Assembly (NCBI GenBank): GCA_003586115.2
Contig: QVOM02000042.1
Coordinates: 41,085,483 to 41,149,482, forward strand
Length of the DNA: 64,000 nucleotides
Direction of reading: 5' to 3'
Source: Salvator merianae
Taxonomy: Eukaryota > Chordata > Lepidosauria > Squamata > Teiidae
Positions 1-11,257 of the stretch are shown piece after piece. A program made the translations under genes and the position numbers. The notes under the pieces were generated by a model that searched no databases, was not told the DNA's origin, and saw only the letters and a list, made by a program, of their open reading frames with translations. Position 1 is the stretch's first letter. The number at the start of each line of letters is the position of its first letter.

Positions 1-379
1 AAGGATGCAGGAATTTGGGGTGCAATTATTTATAGTTGAAGTATATCAGTACAATAAAATATATACAAGCACAACGCCTGGGAGTAAATCTTACTGAACT
101 AAATGAGGCTTGCTTCTAAGCATACATGTGTGAAACTGCACGATAAATATTTAGGGATTTCTTTAAATAAAAAAGAAATTATAAACTTCCAATACTCAGT
201 TTTACGATTTGTAGTAAATAATTTTTTCCTTTCCCCCCGCAAATCTATTACTCCTCCTTTCCTCCCTCCTTCCCTTCCTTCCAACAAAAGCTTTAGGGCT
301 CTGCCTTTCACAGTCCCAGAACTTTGGTGCTGACTGACTAAGGAATCCTCCAAAAATGCTGAACTGAAAACAAAAATTG

Positions 380-760
380 TTTCCACATGGGACTAGACTG
401 TCCCATGCTAGGGAGGGTCAAACTAGTCTGAAAAAGGTGACCTGTCCCAAGGTGTGATGGGTTGCCACTGGGTCACTACAGGACTCTCCTTATTGCGGAC
501 AGCACAGCACAGCACAGCACAGACCGTGGAAGCATACTGTATGCATGCTCACTATGGTCTGATATACCAAAGTAGTCCACTTATAGACTACTTTTTGAAG
601 AGTGTACTGGTAGAGCAGGATATGGCACTGTTTTAGTGCCATATCCCACTCCACGGCCTAGTGTGTTGTGGAAAGATCACTTTCCTGGGAGAGGGAAGGG
701 TAGCCTAAAGTATCCTGGTCCAGAGTGCAAAGCATTCATACTATGGACCACCCTGGTGCA
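380..760. repeat. Probable non-autonomous DNA transposon with internal hairpin
   Basis: It contains text shared with the longer GGGCC-type MITEs of this window, such as paired copies of tagtccact and tactttttgaag near 570-600 (compare 15755-15785). A hairpin with 12-bp perfect arms and a 5-nt loop lies at 618-646 (GGATATGGCACT and its complement). A short AGCAC repeat sits at about 499-522. The ends are not defined. Confidence 0.4.
618..646. other. Perfect 12-bp hairpin
   Basis: Arms GGATATGGCACT / AGTGCCATATCC with the 5-nt loop gtttt. Lies in the MITE-like block 380-760, so probably a transposon hairpin. Confidence 0.85.
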
Positions 761-900
761 GAAAGGATAAAAAGAATCCACTTACATAACAAGTACGCTA
801 CGCAATTCTAAATCAAAAAAATGTCCTGGTTTATACCTTTGAGTGTAAGCATACCCAAGGTTGGGAATGATTATTCTACTAGATCAGAGCTGGACACTCT

Positions 901-1463
901 GGGCCTTTTCGCACTTAGCGAGTGGAACGTTCCTGTCCGTTCGCTGGAACGGAGCTTTCGCACTGCCGCGGGTGCGCGCCTCACCCAATCCGAACCACAT
1001 CGTACCCGATTCGTACCTGATCCTGGGTAAGGCTAGACAAGTAAAAGCTTGTCTTCATTCCGACCTGCGCAATGGAGCGAAGATCGGGCACGGTGCTTTC
1101 ACACTCCCGTCTGCATTTGAAATGGCAGCCGGGCGTGGCTGGCGCGGCTGCGCATGCGTGGTCTGAAGCTTCACACCCCGGTCCGCTGCTCCGTACCCCG
1201 GTCCGCTGCTTCGTGCCCGGGATAGCCCTTTGGGCATGGCAGCCTAGCTGCCGTTATGAAGCCGGCTCCATAAGGAGCCCTCTGGTTACAAAGCAGAGCT
1301 TGATGGTACGGAGTGCGGTACCAAACTAGCGGATGCCATTCGCACTGTTCCCTCTGCTGGTCAGCTTCGGGTCCATTCCTCTGGCTGGGAGTGCGAATGG
1401 CAGCCAGCGTTCTCCAACCCCTCCGCTCCGAAGCCAACTACTGGGAACGGACTACGGATTCGG
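901..1463. mobile_element. CpG-rich GGGCC-ended DNA transposon, truncated copy
   Basis: It starts GGGCCTTTTCGCACTTAGCG. Much of its length matches the reverse complement of the complete copy at 53404-54031, including the blocks CGGAGCTTTCGCACTGCCG, GCGCGCCTCACCCAATCC and GGGATAGCCCTTT. The far terminal repeat is missing: similarity stops near 1463. It encodes no convincing protein; the overlapping open frames are by-products of its GC-rich sequence. Confidence 0.8.
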
Positions 1464-2108
1464 ACTATTCCAGACAAGTTGTTGGCCTGAGGTGTAGAAG
1501 CGATGCTTATAGTCTGAACAGTAAGCATCACGCTTTCTTTCTCCAATGCTGATGTTATGGAACTAGCAAGTCAGAAGTAATCTTTGGCATGCAGGCTGCC
1601 AAAGTCTGGTGTTTTGCCAACCGAATTTTGTCTTTCCCTCTTGTATCCTGGGGCCTAGTTCAGTACGGTAAATGTTCGTCTTTGAATTATGCTGTCATTT
1701 CATAGGTCCAAACCAGGAGCCTTTGCTGTAGGCTGAAACTTGTGTTGAATCAAATGTGCCTCTAAAACACTTGAAGTTTATTTTCTAGAATCCCAAGATG
1801 CCTGAACATACTCAGATGCCTCTGGATTCTGGAATGCTAATGAAGTCATCAGTTGTAACTCATTCGGAATTATGTCCTGAAAAATAATGACCAGACCTAA
1901 CACATTCTTTCCATGCGTGAGTCTGTAAGTACAAAAGTCATTTTTAGAATTGTAACACCCATGATCCTTCATCAGAAGGTCTAAGGATAATGGGAGCTGT
2001 AATCCAAAAAAGGAACTTCTCTAACCTCTTTCCCCATCTCTATGTTTAGCAAGTCCTGATACCATAAAAGGAGCCACGTCATCTGATCCTGATGATCTTT
2101 TTTTTTTT

Positions 2109-2228
2109 CATAGAATCATAGAATCATAGAGTTGGAAGGGACCTCCAGGGTCATCGAGTCCAACCCCCTGCTCAATGCAGGATTCACTAAAGCATCCCAG
2201 ACAGATATCTGTCCAGCCTTTTTAATAT
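2109..2228 (-). mobile_element. CR1 LINE 3' end
   Basis: The plus strand reads catagaatcatagaatcata followed by gttggaagggacctccaggg and ccaaccccctgc. This is the reverse complement of the classic amniote CR1 3' untranslated end with its 8-bp ATTCTATG terminal repeats. It is a 5'-truncated copy. Confidence 0.9.
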
Positions 2229-2296
2229 CAGCAATATATTTTAAGATGTAACTGTTTTTGCAAGTGCAAGCAGAGTATGTGTGTGTGCAAACATAC

Positions 2297-2469
2297 CATT
2301 CTGACACCATCCTCAAAGGCTTTGCGTGTTAAAGAAGCAGGTCCATCGACTGTCTTCCCATCGTCATCGGGACCCCAACTAGCACTGTAGATGTGTATGT
2401 GCTGACGATTGAGGCCAAGTGATTTTGCTTCTACCATGTCTGTAACATCACCATCTAGCATCCGTACCC
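2297..2469 (-). CDS. PCSK5: PCSK5 internal exon with substrate-pocket residues
   Basis: A 173-nt exon. The acceptor reads TTTTTCTTTTCAAG and the donor is GTATGT. It enters in phase 1 (two bases complete Gly) and ends in phase 0 after an ATG Met codon. The 57 full codons begin [14 protein letters not shown], continue through [19 protein letters not shown] and end AFEDGVRM. By comparison with furin, the Glu of VEA (Glu236), the second acid of PDDD (Asp258) and the Asp of TVDGP (Asp264) line the S1 and S4 pockets that select basic residues, and all are kept. The following exon, expected to carry the GSVFVWASGNGG oxyanion-hole region, is beyond the left edge. A CR1 LINE end lies about 70 bp past the donor. 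Confidence 0.96.
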
Positions 2470-2879
2470 CTTGAAAAGAAAAATGACAAATTGTATGACA
2501 ATTGAAACATTTAGGCACATTGGTGAACAAATATCTGACGTTTCTATCAACTCGCACACGGTAGTTTTTGTTGAAAAGTTGATTAAACTAGTAATTTTTC
2601 ATATTAATGAAAGCTTTTGATGGGAAATGGGCGATAATTTTCAAAGGGTTAAACTAGGTTTTTTTAAATCCCAATTTTAAGATAAAAGAGTTATGTACTT
2701 TTTTTAAAAAAAAGTTTGTTTTATCAGAAAGCATGTTAGCTGCAGTTAGTTCCTCAGGGATAAGGGTCCTCATCCATCTTAAAGTGTGGGGCTAACATAT
2801 GCTTCATCTGGTTACTTTTAACTGCAGATAGCTGGACTGTCTGGTTTGTTCTCTCATCCTATCTGCTGTTTCGGAATTG

Positions 2880-2954
2880 CTTTCAGTATTGTTTTTAGTA
2901 CTGTTTTTGCATCGCTTCAACTTTGTTTTGATGCAAGTTTGTAAACCATTTTAA
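2880..2954 (+). repeat. L2/CR1-like LINE 3' tail, split by a MITE
   Basis: The text cgcttcaactttg...gtttgtaaaccattttaa resembles the end of reptile L2-like LINEs (gtaaaccgctttgag type). It is cut at its TAA by the MITE at 2955-3437; a short continuation may follow at 3441-3458. Confidence 0.4.
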
Positions 2955-3437
2955 GGGCCTTTTTGCATTTACCTAGGAACAGTGTAAGGACTGGTCCTCT
3001 TCAGGCCTCTCTCTTTTGCACACCGGAGTGGAAAAGGAAGGCCGCTCCACCTCCTGGAATGCTCCATGCACACTGGAATAGAGCATGTCCTGCTATCGGT
3101 AGCCAAAATGGCTGCCTATAGTGGGACACCTTTCAGGTCTACTGCCATTTCAGGGGCCCATAAGACAGAACAGGGAGGCATGTGAAAGGGTACACACTTC
3201 CTGTTCTAGTCTAATAGGACAATGCATATTGGCAGCACACCAAATTGTGCCACCAAAATGTGTTCCCAGGGGAAACCGAGGCTAGCCCTCAGTGAGCTCA
3301 GAAGTGGCCGTATCGGGACAGCCTTCCAAATGCGGAACACTTATCCTGGTACTTTGGAGCTGTTCCTGCTGCCAGAATGGCTCCAAGCTGGTCTGGTCAT
3401 GACAGACCAGCCCAGTAAGGTAAGTGCAAATCCAGCC
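2955..3437. mobile_element. GGGCC-ended MITE with TAA target duplication
   Basis: Left end GGGCCTTTTTGCATTTACC; right end, reverse-complemented, GGCTGGATTTGCACTTACC. Flanked on both sides by TAA (2952-2954 and 3438-3440). A 3-bp TAA duplication and GG-starting inverted repeats point to the PIF/Harbinger superfamily. 483 bp, no coding potential recognised. Confidence 0.75.
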
Positions 3438-5504
3438 TAAGATGATTTAAGTTATAAAGGGCCCTTTCTGCACTAGGTCTTAAGAGCCAGTGAAGAAAAG
3501 GCCTGGGATAGGAACGTGTTCAATAAATAAAACATCAAAACCCAATCCACTTTCCTTTGCCTAGGCGTCAATCCCCAGTTACGCAACCTGCTGAGATGCC
3601 TCTGCTGTTGTAAACAGTGATCTGCTTCTTGCACTGTCTAAAACACCTTCTGAGTCTGCTAACTTCACCATTCATCTCTTACCTTACAAAGCCCAGTGGA
3701 AGAAGCATGAAGCTTGTCTTCCTGATGTAGACCTAGGAACAGCTCTCTTGCTTGTGGCACAAGTCAAGAATTTCTCAGTTTTGGTGTAGCGATTGTAATA
3801 CACACTTAAGGGCCTTGACATAGAACCCAGCGGAACAGATAAGCAGGGATCTCAGCAGCAGCGAGAGATGAATCTGTTAAGTTTTGCTTCACTCAAGCCC
3901 TGGTCATATTCCCATCCATACACTCCCATTTGCAATAGAGAGTAATTATGAAATGTGCAAAGTGTGAGGCTTACAGAAACTTTGTGCAGTTGTGCACAGT
4001 GTAAATGAGGCATGCATTTCCACTCTGCTTTGTATGTGTACAAGAATGACTTTCATGGCTGTTTGTCTACTATATCTCTATATGCAGGATTTGCTCCTAG
4101 TTTAAGGAGAAACTGAGTCAGCATTCCCCCCCTCCAATGTGAGTCTGGACTATGGCATTCTCTCTTACTCAGCAGCAGGGCAGTGACAGTTTCAGCTAGA
4201 AGTAAAAGCAACTTCCATACAAAGGGAACCATAAACCACCAATACCCCTTAACTATAACTGCTGTTCAGTACAAATGGAATAGGAGCTGCCACTCACATG
4301 TCAGCCCTTCACTCCTGGATAAAGTTCTGAGCAGCAGCATCGGCTCTCGGCAGCCGTTGCTACTCACTCATCTGCTTGAGTGGGTAAGCAGCAGATACTG
4401 ACAGCATTCATATATGGTAAGTAGCACAGGAATGATTTTGTTTTGTTTTGCTTTTGCTTTCAGAGGCAAGCACAATCTTTCTCAGGTGGACCTAATGCTA
4501 CCAGAACCCAGAAGAAACAGATATAGCTCTAGGATTCTGGAACCTTCCAGATCTGATCATCTACATCAACTTAGTTCTCATGCTAACCAAGCATATATGA
4601 AAGTAAAAGATATTTGCCCACAGAGCTTCCATGTTCCTCCATATCTGAGAGCTAGAACAACGTCCTGGCTCAAGAGCTGCACTAGATCTAAGAAGTCCCA
4701 GTCACTGAGTCCACTTCTTCACTTACTGTTGGAAGCACCTTGCAGGCCCTGAAGAAGGTGCCTGCTGCTGCCCCGTTTCCATGCACAGGAACAGCAGGTG
4801 CCTCATACCAATCATACCAGTCCCTTTACCAGAGCTGTCAGAGGCACCTTGCAGGGAAAGTGCTGCCGAAAATGGCCACTCCATGGTCCAAAATGGGGAC
4901 ACAGAGGGCGCCTTTTTTCTGTGGCGGATCAGGGTGCTTCCCTATCCACCCAGAATGGAGCCACCTTCGATTCACAGTGGCCTAACTCTCAATCTAACCT
5001 ACTTCACCTCACAGGGACATTTATCAGAATAAAATGGAGGGGACAAGCACAGTACATGCCATCTTGGATTCTCTGGCAGACAGGTGGAATACAAACGCTG
5101 TTGCTAAATAAAAAAATATATAAGAAATACACAACATTTTCCTTAGCTATATTCCATCTTAGAATCTCAGTTTCTGTCATTATTTTGTCTATATTTATTA
5201 AACAGTCTTTTCTCTTGCCTTTCTGTCTGAAACAACAGAGCAGAATAATTACAATAATCAGTGTATTAGCGCAAACATAAAATACAGCATTATCGGCACA
5301 GAAAGAAAATAGATTGTTTAGCCATTATGTAGGTGAGATGCCTGCTGAACGAGCAGTGTCGTAACCTACTGGGAAAGAAGCTAGAACTCTGTGATTCCCT
5401 GCCTTGACTCGAGAAGCAATAATTCCCTACTCATATTGAACAAAGGAAGTGTTTATTCTGCACTAAATGATGCAACTCAAGATAACTTAACTTTGCTAAG
5501 AATA

Positions 5505-5871
5505 CAGGGTGTTTCAAAAAGATGGACCCGATGTGAAAACGCTGTATCTCTGCAACTATGAACCGCCCATGAATGAAACTCTTACCACTTGAAAGAGCAG
5601 GGCACAGAGTTTCAAATGATTACCGCTAGACGCCTCTCCCAGCAGTGGTGACTTCAGTGGAAGAAGACACTTTGAGAGGCATTTAGGATGAATTCAACTA
5701 TCGTCTCAATGTTGTCCATACAGAAGGTGGAGGGCAAAGAGAGCAAGTATAGAAAGGTTAGTAAAACTTGATAATTCGTTAAACCGTTTGTAACTTTTTG
5801 TGTAACTGTAACACATTGCCATCGGGCAATATACTCCTTTGAAATTGGGTCCATCTTTTTGAAGCACCCTG
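5505..5871 (+). mobile_element. TA-flanked mariner-like element, internally deleted
   Basis: Near-perfect inverted repeats of about 26 bp: the left end starts CAGGGTGTTTCAAAAAGATG, and the reverse-complemented right end starts CAGGGTGCTTCAAAAAGATG. Both sides carry a TA dinucleotide (5503-5504, 5872-5873), the target duplication of Tc1/mariner elements. A plus-strand reading near 5687-5750 gives EFNYRLNVVHTEGGG then a stop, which resembles the C-terminus of IS630/mariner-type transposases (YRLDV.R.T.G pattern). The upstream frame has stops, so the protein is dead. 367 bp. Confidence 0.8.
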
Positions 5872-6524
5872 TATAGTGGGTTGTAATGCTATACAACACA
5901 CTCATCCATTCACCCCCTTGCGACAAAGGAACTGGTTTAGCAATTGATTATCACTTGCCGCTTCCTGATTTAAAGTACTAAACTGCAGCTACAGTACCAA
6001 TGGCTTTTCCCACTTTGGCATTTTCCTGCTTTGGATAACAGCAAAGTAAAAGCCCCTGCAAGGTAAAATCCCATGCCAGGTGTAACGTGCCTGACAAACT
6101 ATCTCCTGGGGCAAACAATTCCAAACAATGGAATCTAGCGAGGACAGAATTCAGTGGAGGACTAATGAGAAAACAGTGTGATTCTTGTTGACAGCACATC
6201 GTAGTCACATGGTACCGGAAACCATACATAGTACTGGGAGAATCATCTGACAATGGAAATGTAGTTTACAAGGAGGAGAAATGGCTGAGAAACAAGAACT
6301 GAAAATTCTGTACAAAATACATGCAATTTAAATGCATACCTTTTTTGTTTTCTTTCAAGAAGTTGAGTGGAATTGTGATTGAGCACCAGTAAAACTGAGA
6401 AGGGACAGAATTAGGATGAGAACTACACTGAAAGAATAATGTTCATGTCTACCCAAATTAACTGAATGTAAAATGATAGTTTGGCATCTAGGTCCATGTT
6501 TAGATCAGCTTGTACTGAGATCTA

Positions 6525-6665
6525 TGGCCCTTTCTGAAGTACATGGGCTGTCCTAGTCCACACACTATGGGCCAGCAGGAGTGGTTTAGCTGTAGCCCAT
6601 TCCAAAGGCTCACCACATTCAGACATGTGCATGCAGACATTTTGACGATGTGCAAAAGAAAAAGA
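6525..6665. mobile_element. GGGCC-type MITE fragment
   Basis: Begins atGGCCCTTTCTGAAGTACAT, shares the internal text tgggctgtcctagtcca with sister copies, and ends near gatgtgcaaaagaaaaag. A degenerate copy with no visible target duplication. Confidence 0.45.
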
Positions 6666-7024
6666 AAAAGTAAAAAGACATCCATCTCCAAAATCATCCA
6701 AATTACTCACATAACTAGCCAAACACAAACATTTGCACCATGTCAAATCCTGTCATGTAAAGAGGACATTAGTTACAACAACAAACGGTACAGTTTTCAA
6801 CATGCGTAAATATTTGACATGCAATTCTAGTAAAAGACACAAACTTTTACTGCATATCAGTTTTATAGGTCAGTAATGCAACACTGCGCTAAGTACAAAT
6901 TTTTGAAAGTCCAAAATAATGCTGACACAGTGCTGAGTCACCAATCCAGGATCTCACTGCGGCACAAAAAAAATAATAAAGGAGAAAAGTGGTGGTGTTC
7001 AACTTCTTTAGAAGATTTCTGAAA

Positions 7025-7190
7025 CTGCTTGTATGTTACACAGGATGTTAGCAAATGGAAAGTTGCAGTTATCATCATTTGACCAGTAGAGAGCTGATGA
7101 AAGTCCATGGGGTGTAGAAATATAATTTCGGCATCTCCTTCTTCAGTATTTATTACATCCACATAGCAGATGTGGCTAGGCTATGATGGG
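7025..7190 (-). pseudogene. Decayed fragment of a transposon-linked protein (FLHPHG domain)
   Basis: On the minus strand the reading DVINTEEGDAEIIFLHP continues, after a +1 shift, as HGLSSALYWSNDDN and then NILCNIQ. This pattern (...GDAEIKFLHPHGPS..FHWP..DD.CWVP...IL) recalls a domain I know from uncharacterised, repeat-associated proteins of fish and invertebrates. The frameshift and short length mark it as a relic. The family is not firmly identified. Confidence 0.35.
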
Positions 7191-7879
7191 TGAGCTGTTC
7201 TGGTGGTCTTTGGGGCAGGAGGCAGATGCATCTCGCTTGTGGCCATTAGCCAGCCCGGTTCCTGGACTAGAGGTCAGCTGGAAACCATCCTATTGACGGT
7301 GCCTCTGCTTACAAACACACAAACCCTTTGATATCCTGCCTAACACTTACATTGTGTGTAATGGTTGTTTACTTCTGAAGGGTACACCCATGCATCGCTC
7401 CACCACTTTACAAGAAGAAAAATATGAGGTGGCAAGTGTCATCACCTTTAAAAATTTTGCCAGTCAAGGTTACTACAGCCCTTCCTTCCTGAGTAGCCTT
7501 AAAAAGGGGATTTCTGAGGCACAGGTGGGTAGAGTGGCCCAAACGTCTACTCCATTTGGCCAGTTGTTTTCAAGACTGTAGCAGCATCTGCCCCAGCCCA
7601 GTGGCTGAAATAGAAAAATAAATGCATGCTTTAACTGTGATATCATTTGAGCAGGGCAATATTTTTGCTGGTCTTACACATGAGAAGACCTTTGCTGCTG
7701 CATACTATGGATTAGTAATGCTTTGCTATTCAAATGAGAATCACCATTTCTGGGGGTGATTCTGCACTGGATTCTGTAAGTGTACTAGATGCCTCGCTGA
7801 GACTGCACTACCATGCAGATGGGAGGTTCCTAGAACGCTTGCTAATCCAGCATACCAGCTGGTCTGATAGATCTGTCAC

Positions 7880-8010
7880 CACCTGCCCCTGCTTTCAGGC
7901 ACTGCTATTGTTTTTTAGTGGGTTCTTTTTATTTTGTTTTTACTGTTGTAACCAACCCTGAGACCTTTGGGCACAGAGTAGGATAAAAATAGAAATAAAT
8001 AAATAAATGT
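7880..8010 (+). repeat. L2/CR1-like LINE 3' tail
   Basis: The text aaccctgagacctttgggca then gagtaggataaaaatagaaa and an AAAT repeat matches the typical 3' end of reptile L2-like LINEs (see also about 29805-29850). Confidence 0.6.
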
Positions 8011-8021
8011 AAACAGAAACT

Positions 8022-8342
8022 AGGTGCCCATTCACACTGTGCACTAGCAAGCATCTGAGACGCTCACTAGCAAAGTGCTTCCACACTTTGTGGAAGCCCT
8101 CGTGACGGGGAGCAGCTCCCGATCTTGACTAGCTGTTAAGCAGAAATCAGTGATCCACAGTTTTATCGGGAGCCTGTGCGCTATGTGGCACTGTCGGTCA
8201 CCATGGCAGCAACTGAATGCTTCCTGGCCGCTGTCACAGTGAGGATCGAGTGAGTATACCAACATTCACACCACTGCATGGTCAATACCACCATGGAATG
8301 TTTGCAGGTGAACATTCCATGGTGGTAAGTTTGAAAACATCG
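8022..8342. mobile_element. GGGCC-family MITE with strong terminal hairpin
   Basis: Shares cactcactagcaaagtgc-type text and gccgctgtcacagtg-type text with the copies at 41318-41702 and 47372-48307. Ends are worn (left gtgcccattcacactgtgc, right ggtggtaagtttgaaaacat). A perfect hairpin with 17-bp arms and an 8-nt loop lies at 8286-8327. Confidence 0.6.
8286..8327. other. Perfect 17-bp hairpin inside a MITE
   Basis: Arms TACCACCATGGAATGTT and its exact complement around the loop tgcaggtg. Decayed versions occur at 13070-13105 and 48253-48292 in sister elements. Confidence 0.92.
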
Positions 8343-8402
8343 TAGCTTAATATCAAAAATTCTCCAAGAAGCTTACAGTGCTGTAGACCTTGGAGAGACC
8401 AA

Positions 8403-8712
8403 GGGCATTTCTGTACCTATCATTTGTTGGATTGCTCCAGTGGGAACTGGATCTGCTGGAGGGGTCCTGGACCTGGAGGGATCCATGTGTCCTGGAAGAA
8501 TGGCATCAGCACTTGGATGGCTGTTCTGGGACAACTGCTGTGCCAGCCCCAAATCTTTCATGAGCTTCAGAGTCAGCCTCCAGCATTTCTGACAGCCAGG
8601 GAAAAAGTTCCTGGCCTCAGAGTCCTCAGGGGTCTAAGGGAGGCCCTGCCTGATGAGTGGAAGGGAGGCTCTTAGTACACTTGCTAGTGTACTGGCCAGT
8701 ATGGAATCATCC
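8403..8712. mobile_element. Possible GGGCC-type MITE, degenerate
   Basis: Starts gggcatttctgtacctatc and ends near ccagtatggaatcatcc. Internally it shares tcctggaagaatgg-like and agggaaaaagttcctggcct text with the long MITE subfamily (compare 13680-13720 and 15590-15630). Confidence 0.4.
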
Positions 8713-9945
8713 TAAGTAAAAGGGAAATGAAATGAACTTACTCCAGAGTAAGTTTTTGTATGATAAGAGAGTGCCTTCACATATGGTGCGGAAGTGCACA
8801 GAAAAGCATGAAGATTGTTCTGCTGCCCATGTCCCCAGCGCCATATGGCTCCCCCATACCATCAGTTGTCATGCAACATTGGGAATGGGATGCCTTTCTT
8901 GTGAGTAATAAATTACAATACAGAGCATTACAATAAATACTAAGGGTATCATTTACACAGAACAGACAGGCTGCTGCTAATTATATTTTCAGGCTGGCAC
9001 ACTGGGAAGGCTCCCTTAAGCACTATTTTAATTACACTGCATCCTTCTTTTGTCACTTCCGAATTAGCCAAGCAAATAAACAATTCCTTCTATAAAAACC
9101 TGCCGCTAAAGCCGGTAATAGTTTTAAGACTATTTTAGCCTTAATGGATTCTGTAGATGTGGACAATGCTATTCATGAAACATTATTAAATGACAACATA
9201 ACTGGTATTTTATTTCAATAGGAATGCTCTGCAAAATTTTAATACGGCTCTTGAGGTCAAAGTGAGCATTTTTATAGTTCATGTTTATGGTCTGTATGTG
9301 CATTAATGATTCCTAATACTCTTTCATTTATTCTCTGATTTTCGGTTTCCACCCTCTGCAAAACAAAACAAAACATTTTCGGCTGTTTCTGAACTTATCA
9401 CCCTTGGAGTGGCTTAGCTAGTCTACTCCAGTCTGTCCTGGCCCAAGCCCAAAAGTTTATATCCACACTATGAGCCCTGGAATGTCATTATTCCAGTCCA
9501 ACACAGGCCGCAATGCGAACGTGCTTTCCCTGTTCCACCCCAGAAGAAGCATACTTCCATTACAAGTGCCACCCACGCTTCCCTGAAATTGGCCCATGTT
9601 CCCTTCACTCCAAGGGAAGGGCTGAACTACCTCCATATTGAGGTTTCAAAGATGATCTTCGAAGCATGCACAACAGACAATGGAAAACACCGCAGCCCCA
9701 TCTTCAAAGCTTTTGCAATCTTCGGAGCTCATCTTTGAAGGTTATGCAGGCTTTGAAACTTATCATATGCAAGTTTTGAAGATGAGACTGTCCCATTTTC
9801 CTTGATCCGGACAAGGTGTGGAAGCACTAATGCCTGGGCCAAAACAGACAGGGTCAGTACGCTTGCAGACCTTTTCAAACAGGTCCACTGCTAAACCAGG
9901 ATAGTGATCACTTAGAATGATGCTAGCCCTGCGCAGGAGAAACAT

Positions 9946-10490
9946 ACTATTTATTTATTTATTTATTTGCATTTTTATCCCGCCCAATATCCAAAGGTTT
10001 CAGGGTGGGTTACAACTATAAAAAACAGAATGTAAAAGGCACGCAATAAAGCAGTAGCCTGAAAGAAGGGAGGGAAAGCTGCACCTTTAGTCAAAGGCAA
10101 GAGTAAATAGATGTGTCTTTATCACTCTCCTAAAGATGTAAAGTGAAGCAGCTTGACGCACCTCAGGGGTAAGAGTGTTCCACAGTCTGGGGGCCACCAC
10201 TGACAAGGCCCTATCCCGGGTGCCAGCCCCTTTAACAATTGAAGGTGGTGGTACAACCAGGAGGGCCTCATCTGCAGATCTTAAGGCACAAGCAGGTTGA
10301 TAATGGGAGAAGACATTCCTTTAGGTATTTGGGGCCCAAGCCATTTAGGGCGTTATAGGTTAAGGTTAACACCTTGAATTGCGCTCAGTAGCAAATTGGC
10401 AGCCAGTGCAGCTCTTTTAAGACCAGCATGATATGCATCCGGCCAGCCATTTTAATCAGCAGTCTTGCTGCTGCATTCTAGCAAGCAGCT
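9946..10490 (-). mobile_element. L2/CR1-like LINE 3' region
   Basis: Starts with an ATTT repeat (9949-9968) and atttttatcccgcccaatat, then gggtgggttacaac, and farther in agagtgttccacagtctggg and ggccctatcccgggtgcc. This is the reverse complement of the well-known 3' part of reptile L2-like LINEs. 5'-truncated and without an open frame. Confidence 0.75.
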
Positions 10491-11207
10491 TGTTCCAGCA
10501 TACCAAGCAAGTGTGCAAAGGCTCTTCGTCAAACACAAAGCAGCTCTTCCCTATCAAGATAACAAGCAATCATTGTAGTACAGAGTAATATTATGCCAGC
10601 TTTTTCACTTCTGATCTTAATTTTATAGTACATTGCAGAATTTTCATTCAGAAAGATGGACAGTGAAACAGAATTTTGGGCAGGTTAACTGAAACATGAA
10701 AAGCAGGAAGGGTAGATGGGGAAGAACATTTATCAGGGGAATATCAGGGATATTTGGTTCTTCTACAAAATAGAGTTTATCTACTTTTCCTGCTGCTGCA
10801 CTGCTTGGATTGAAATATGCTAAAAAAAAAAGCGCTTTCACAAAGTACCAACTTCACTGTAGAACACTAAGGGCCCACAAACAAAGGAAAACAAAAATAT
10901 AGATCATTTTCTATCAAAAGTTTTGAGTATGACGTGCCATTGCTCTAGTCTATATAGTCATACATTTTTTTATTTTTGTCTGTTGCTGTCATTACTTTGA
11001 AAGGATAAACAAACTGGTATGCCTTCAAACCAAAAGGATAAATTCAGAGTTCAGATACAGACACCTAAGGCCTTCTCTTACCTTTAGCCTCCCTGAGCAC
11101 CATGAGATAGTAGGACATGTTATTGATCACAGTCCACATATTCTAATTGCTGTGTTTACAACTTAGGTATAGGTTCTTAACAAGTGACACACATTTCACA
11201 ATTAGAA

Positions 11208-11257
11208 TAAGAGCATAAGAAGTGCTCCACTGGATCAGACCCTTGGGATCTAGTCCA
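11208..11257 (+). repeat. Squamate interspersed repeat (agaacataagaa... type), fragment
   Basis: Text agagcataagaagtgctcca then ctggatcagaccctt matches the head of the repeat also seen at 20608-20760, 35255-35355 and 52397-52690. It is interrupted by the MITE that follows. Repeat class not known to me. Confidence 0.6.

Larger units (their letters stand above)
1..2296 (-). other. PCSK5 intron, partial (after exon 2297-2469)
   Basis: First 2.3 kb of the intron after the pocket-residue exon, reading on the minus strand. It holds a likely MITE with long imperfect palindromes (about 380-760), a CpG-rich GGGCC-ended transposon copy (901-~1463) and a CR1 3' end (2109-2228). Nothing recognisable was seen in 1-380 or 1470-2108. 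Confidence 0.85.

Noticed and set aside
821..1552. Several overlapping frames on both strands
   Set aside because: They largely fall in the truncated CpG-rich transposon 901-1463; none shows a motif or agrees with its sister copy in frame.
2228..2557. 109-codon minus-strand frame taken as a whole gene
   Set aside because: Only 2297-2469 is exon; the rest is intron translated through the splice sites.
4414..5280. Series of plus-strand frames of 80-160 codons
   Set aside because: They overlap in different frames, end in AT-rich sequence and show no motifs or splice signals of a known gene.
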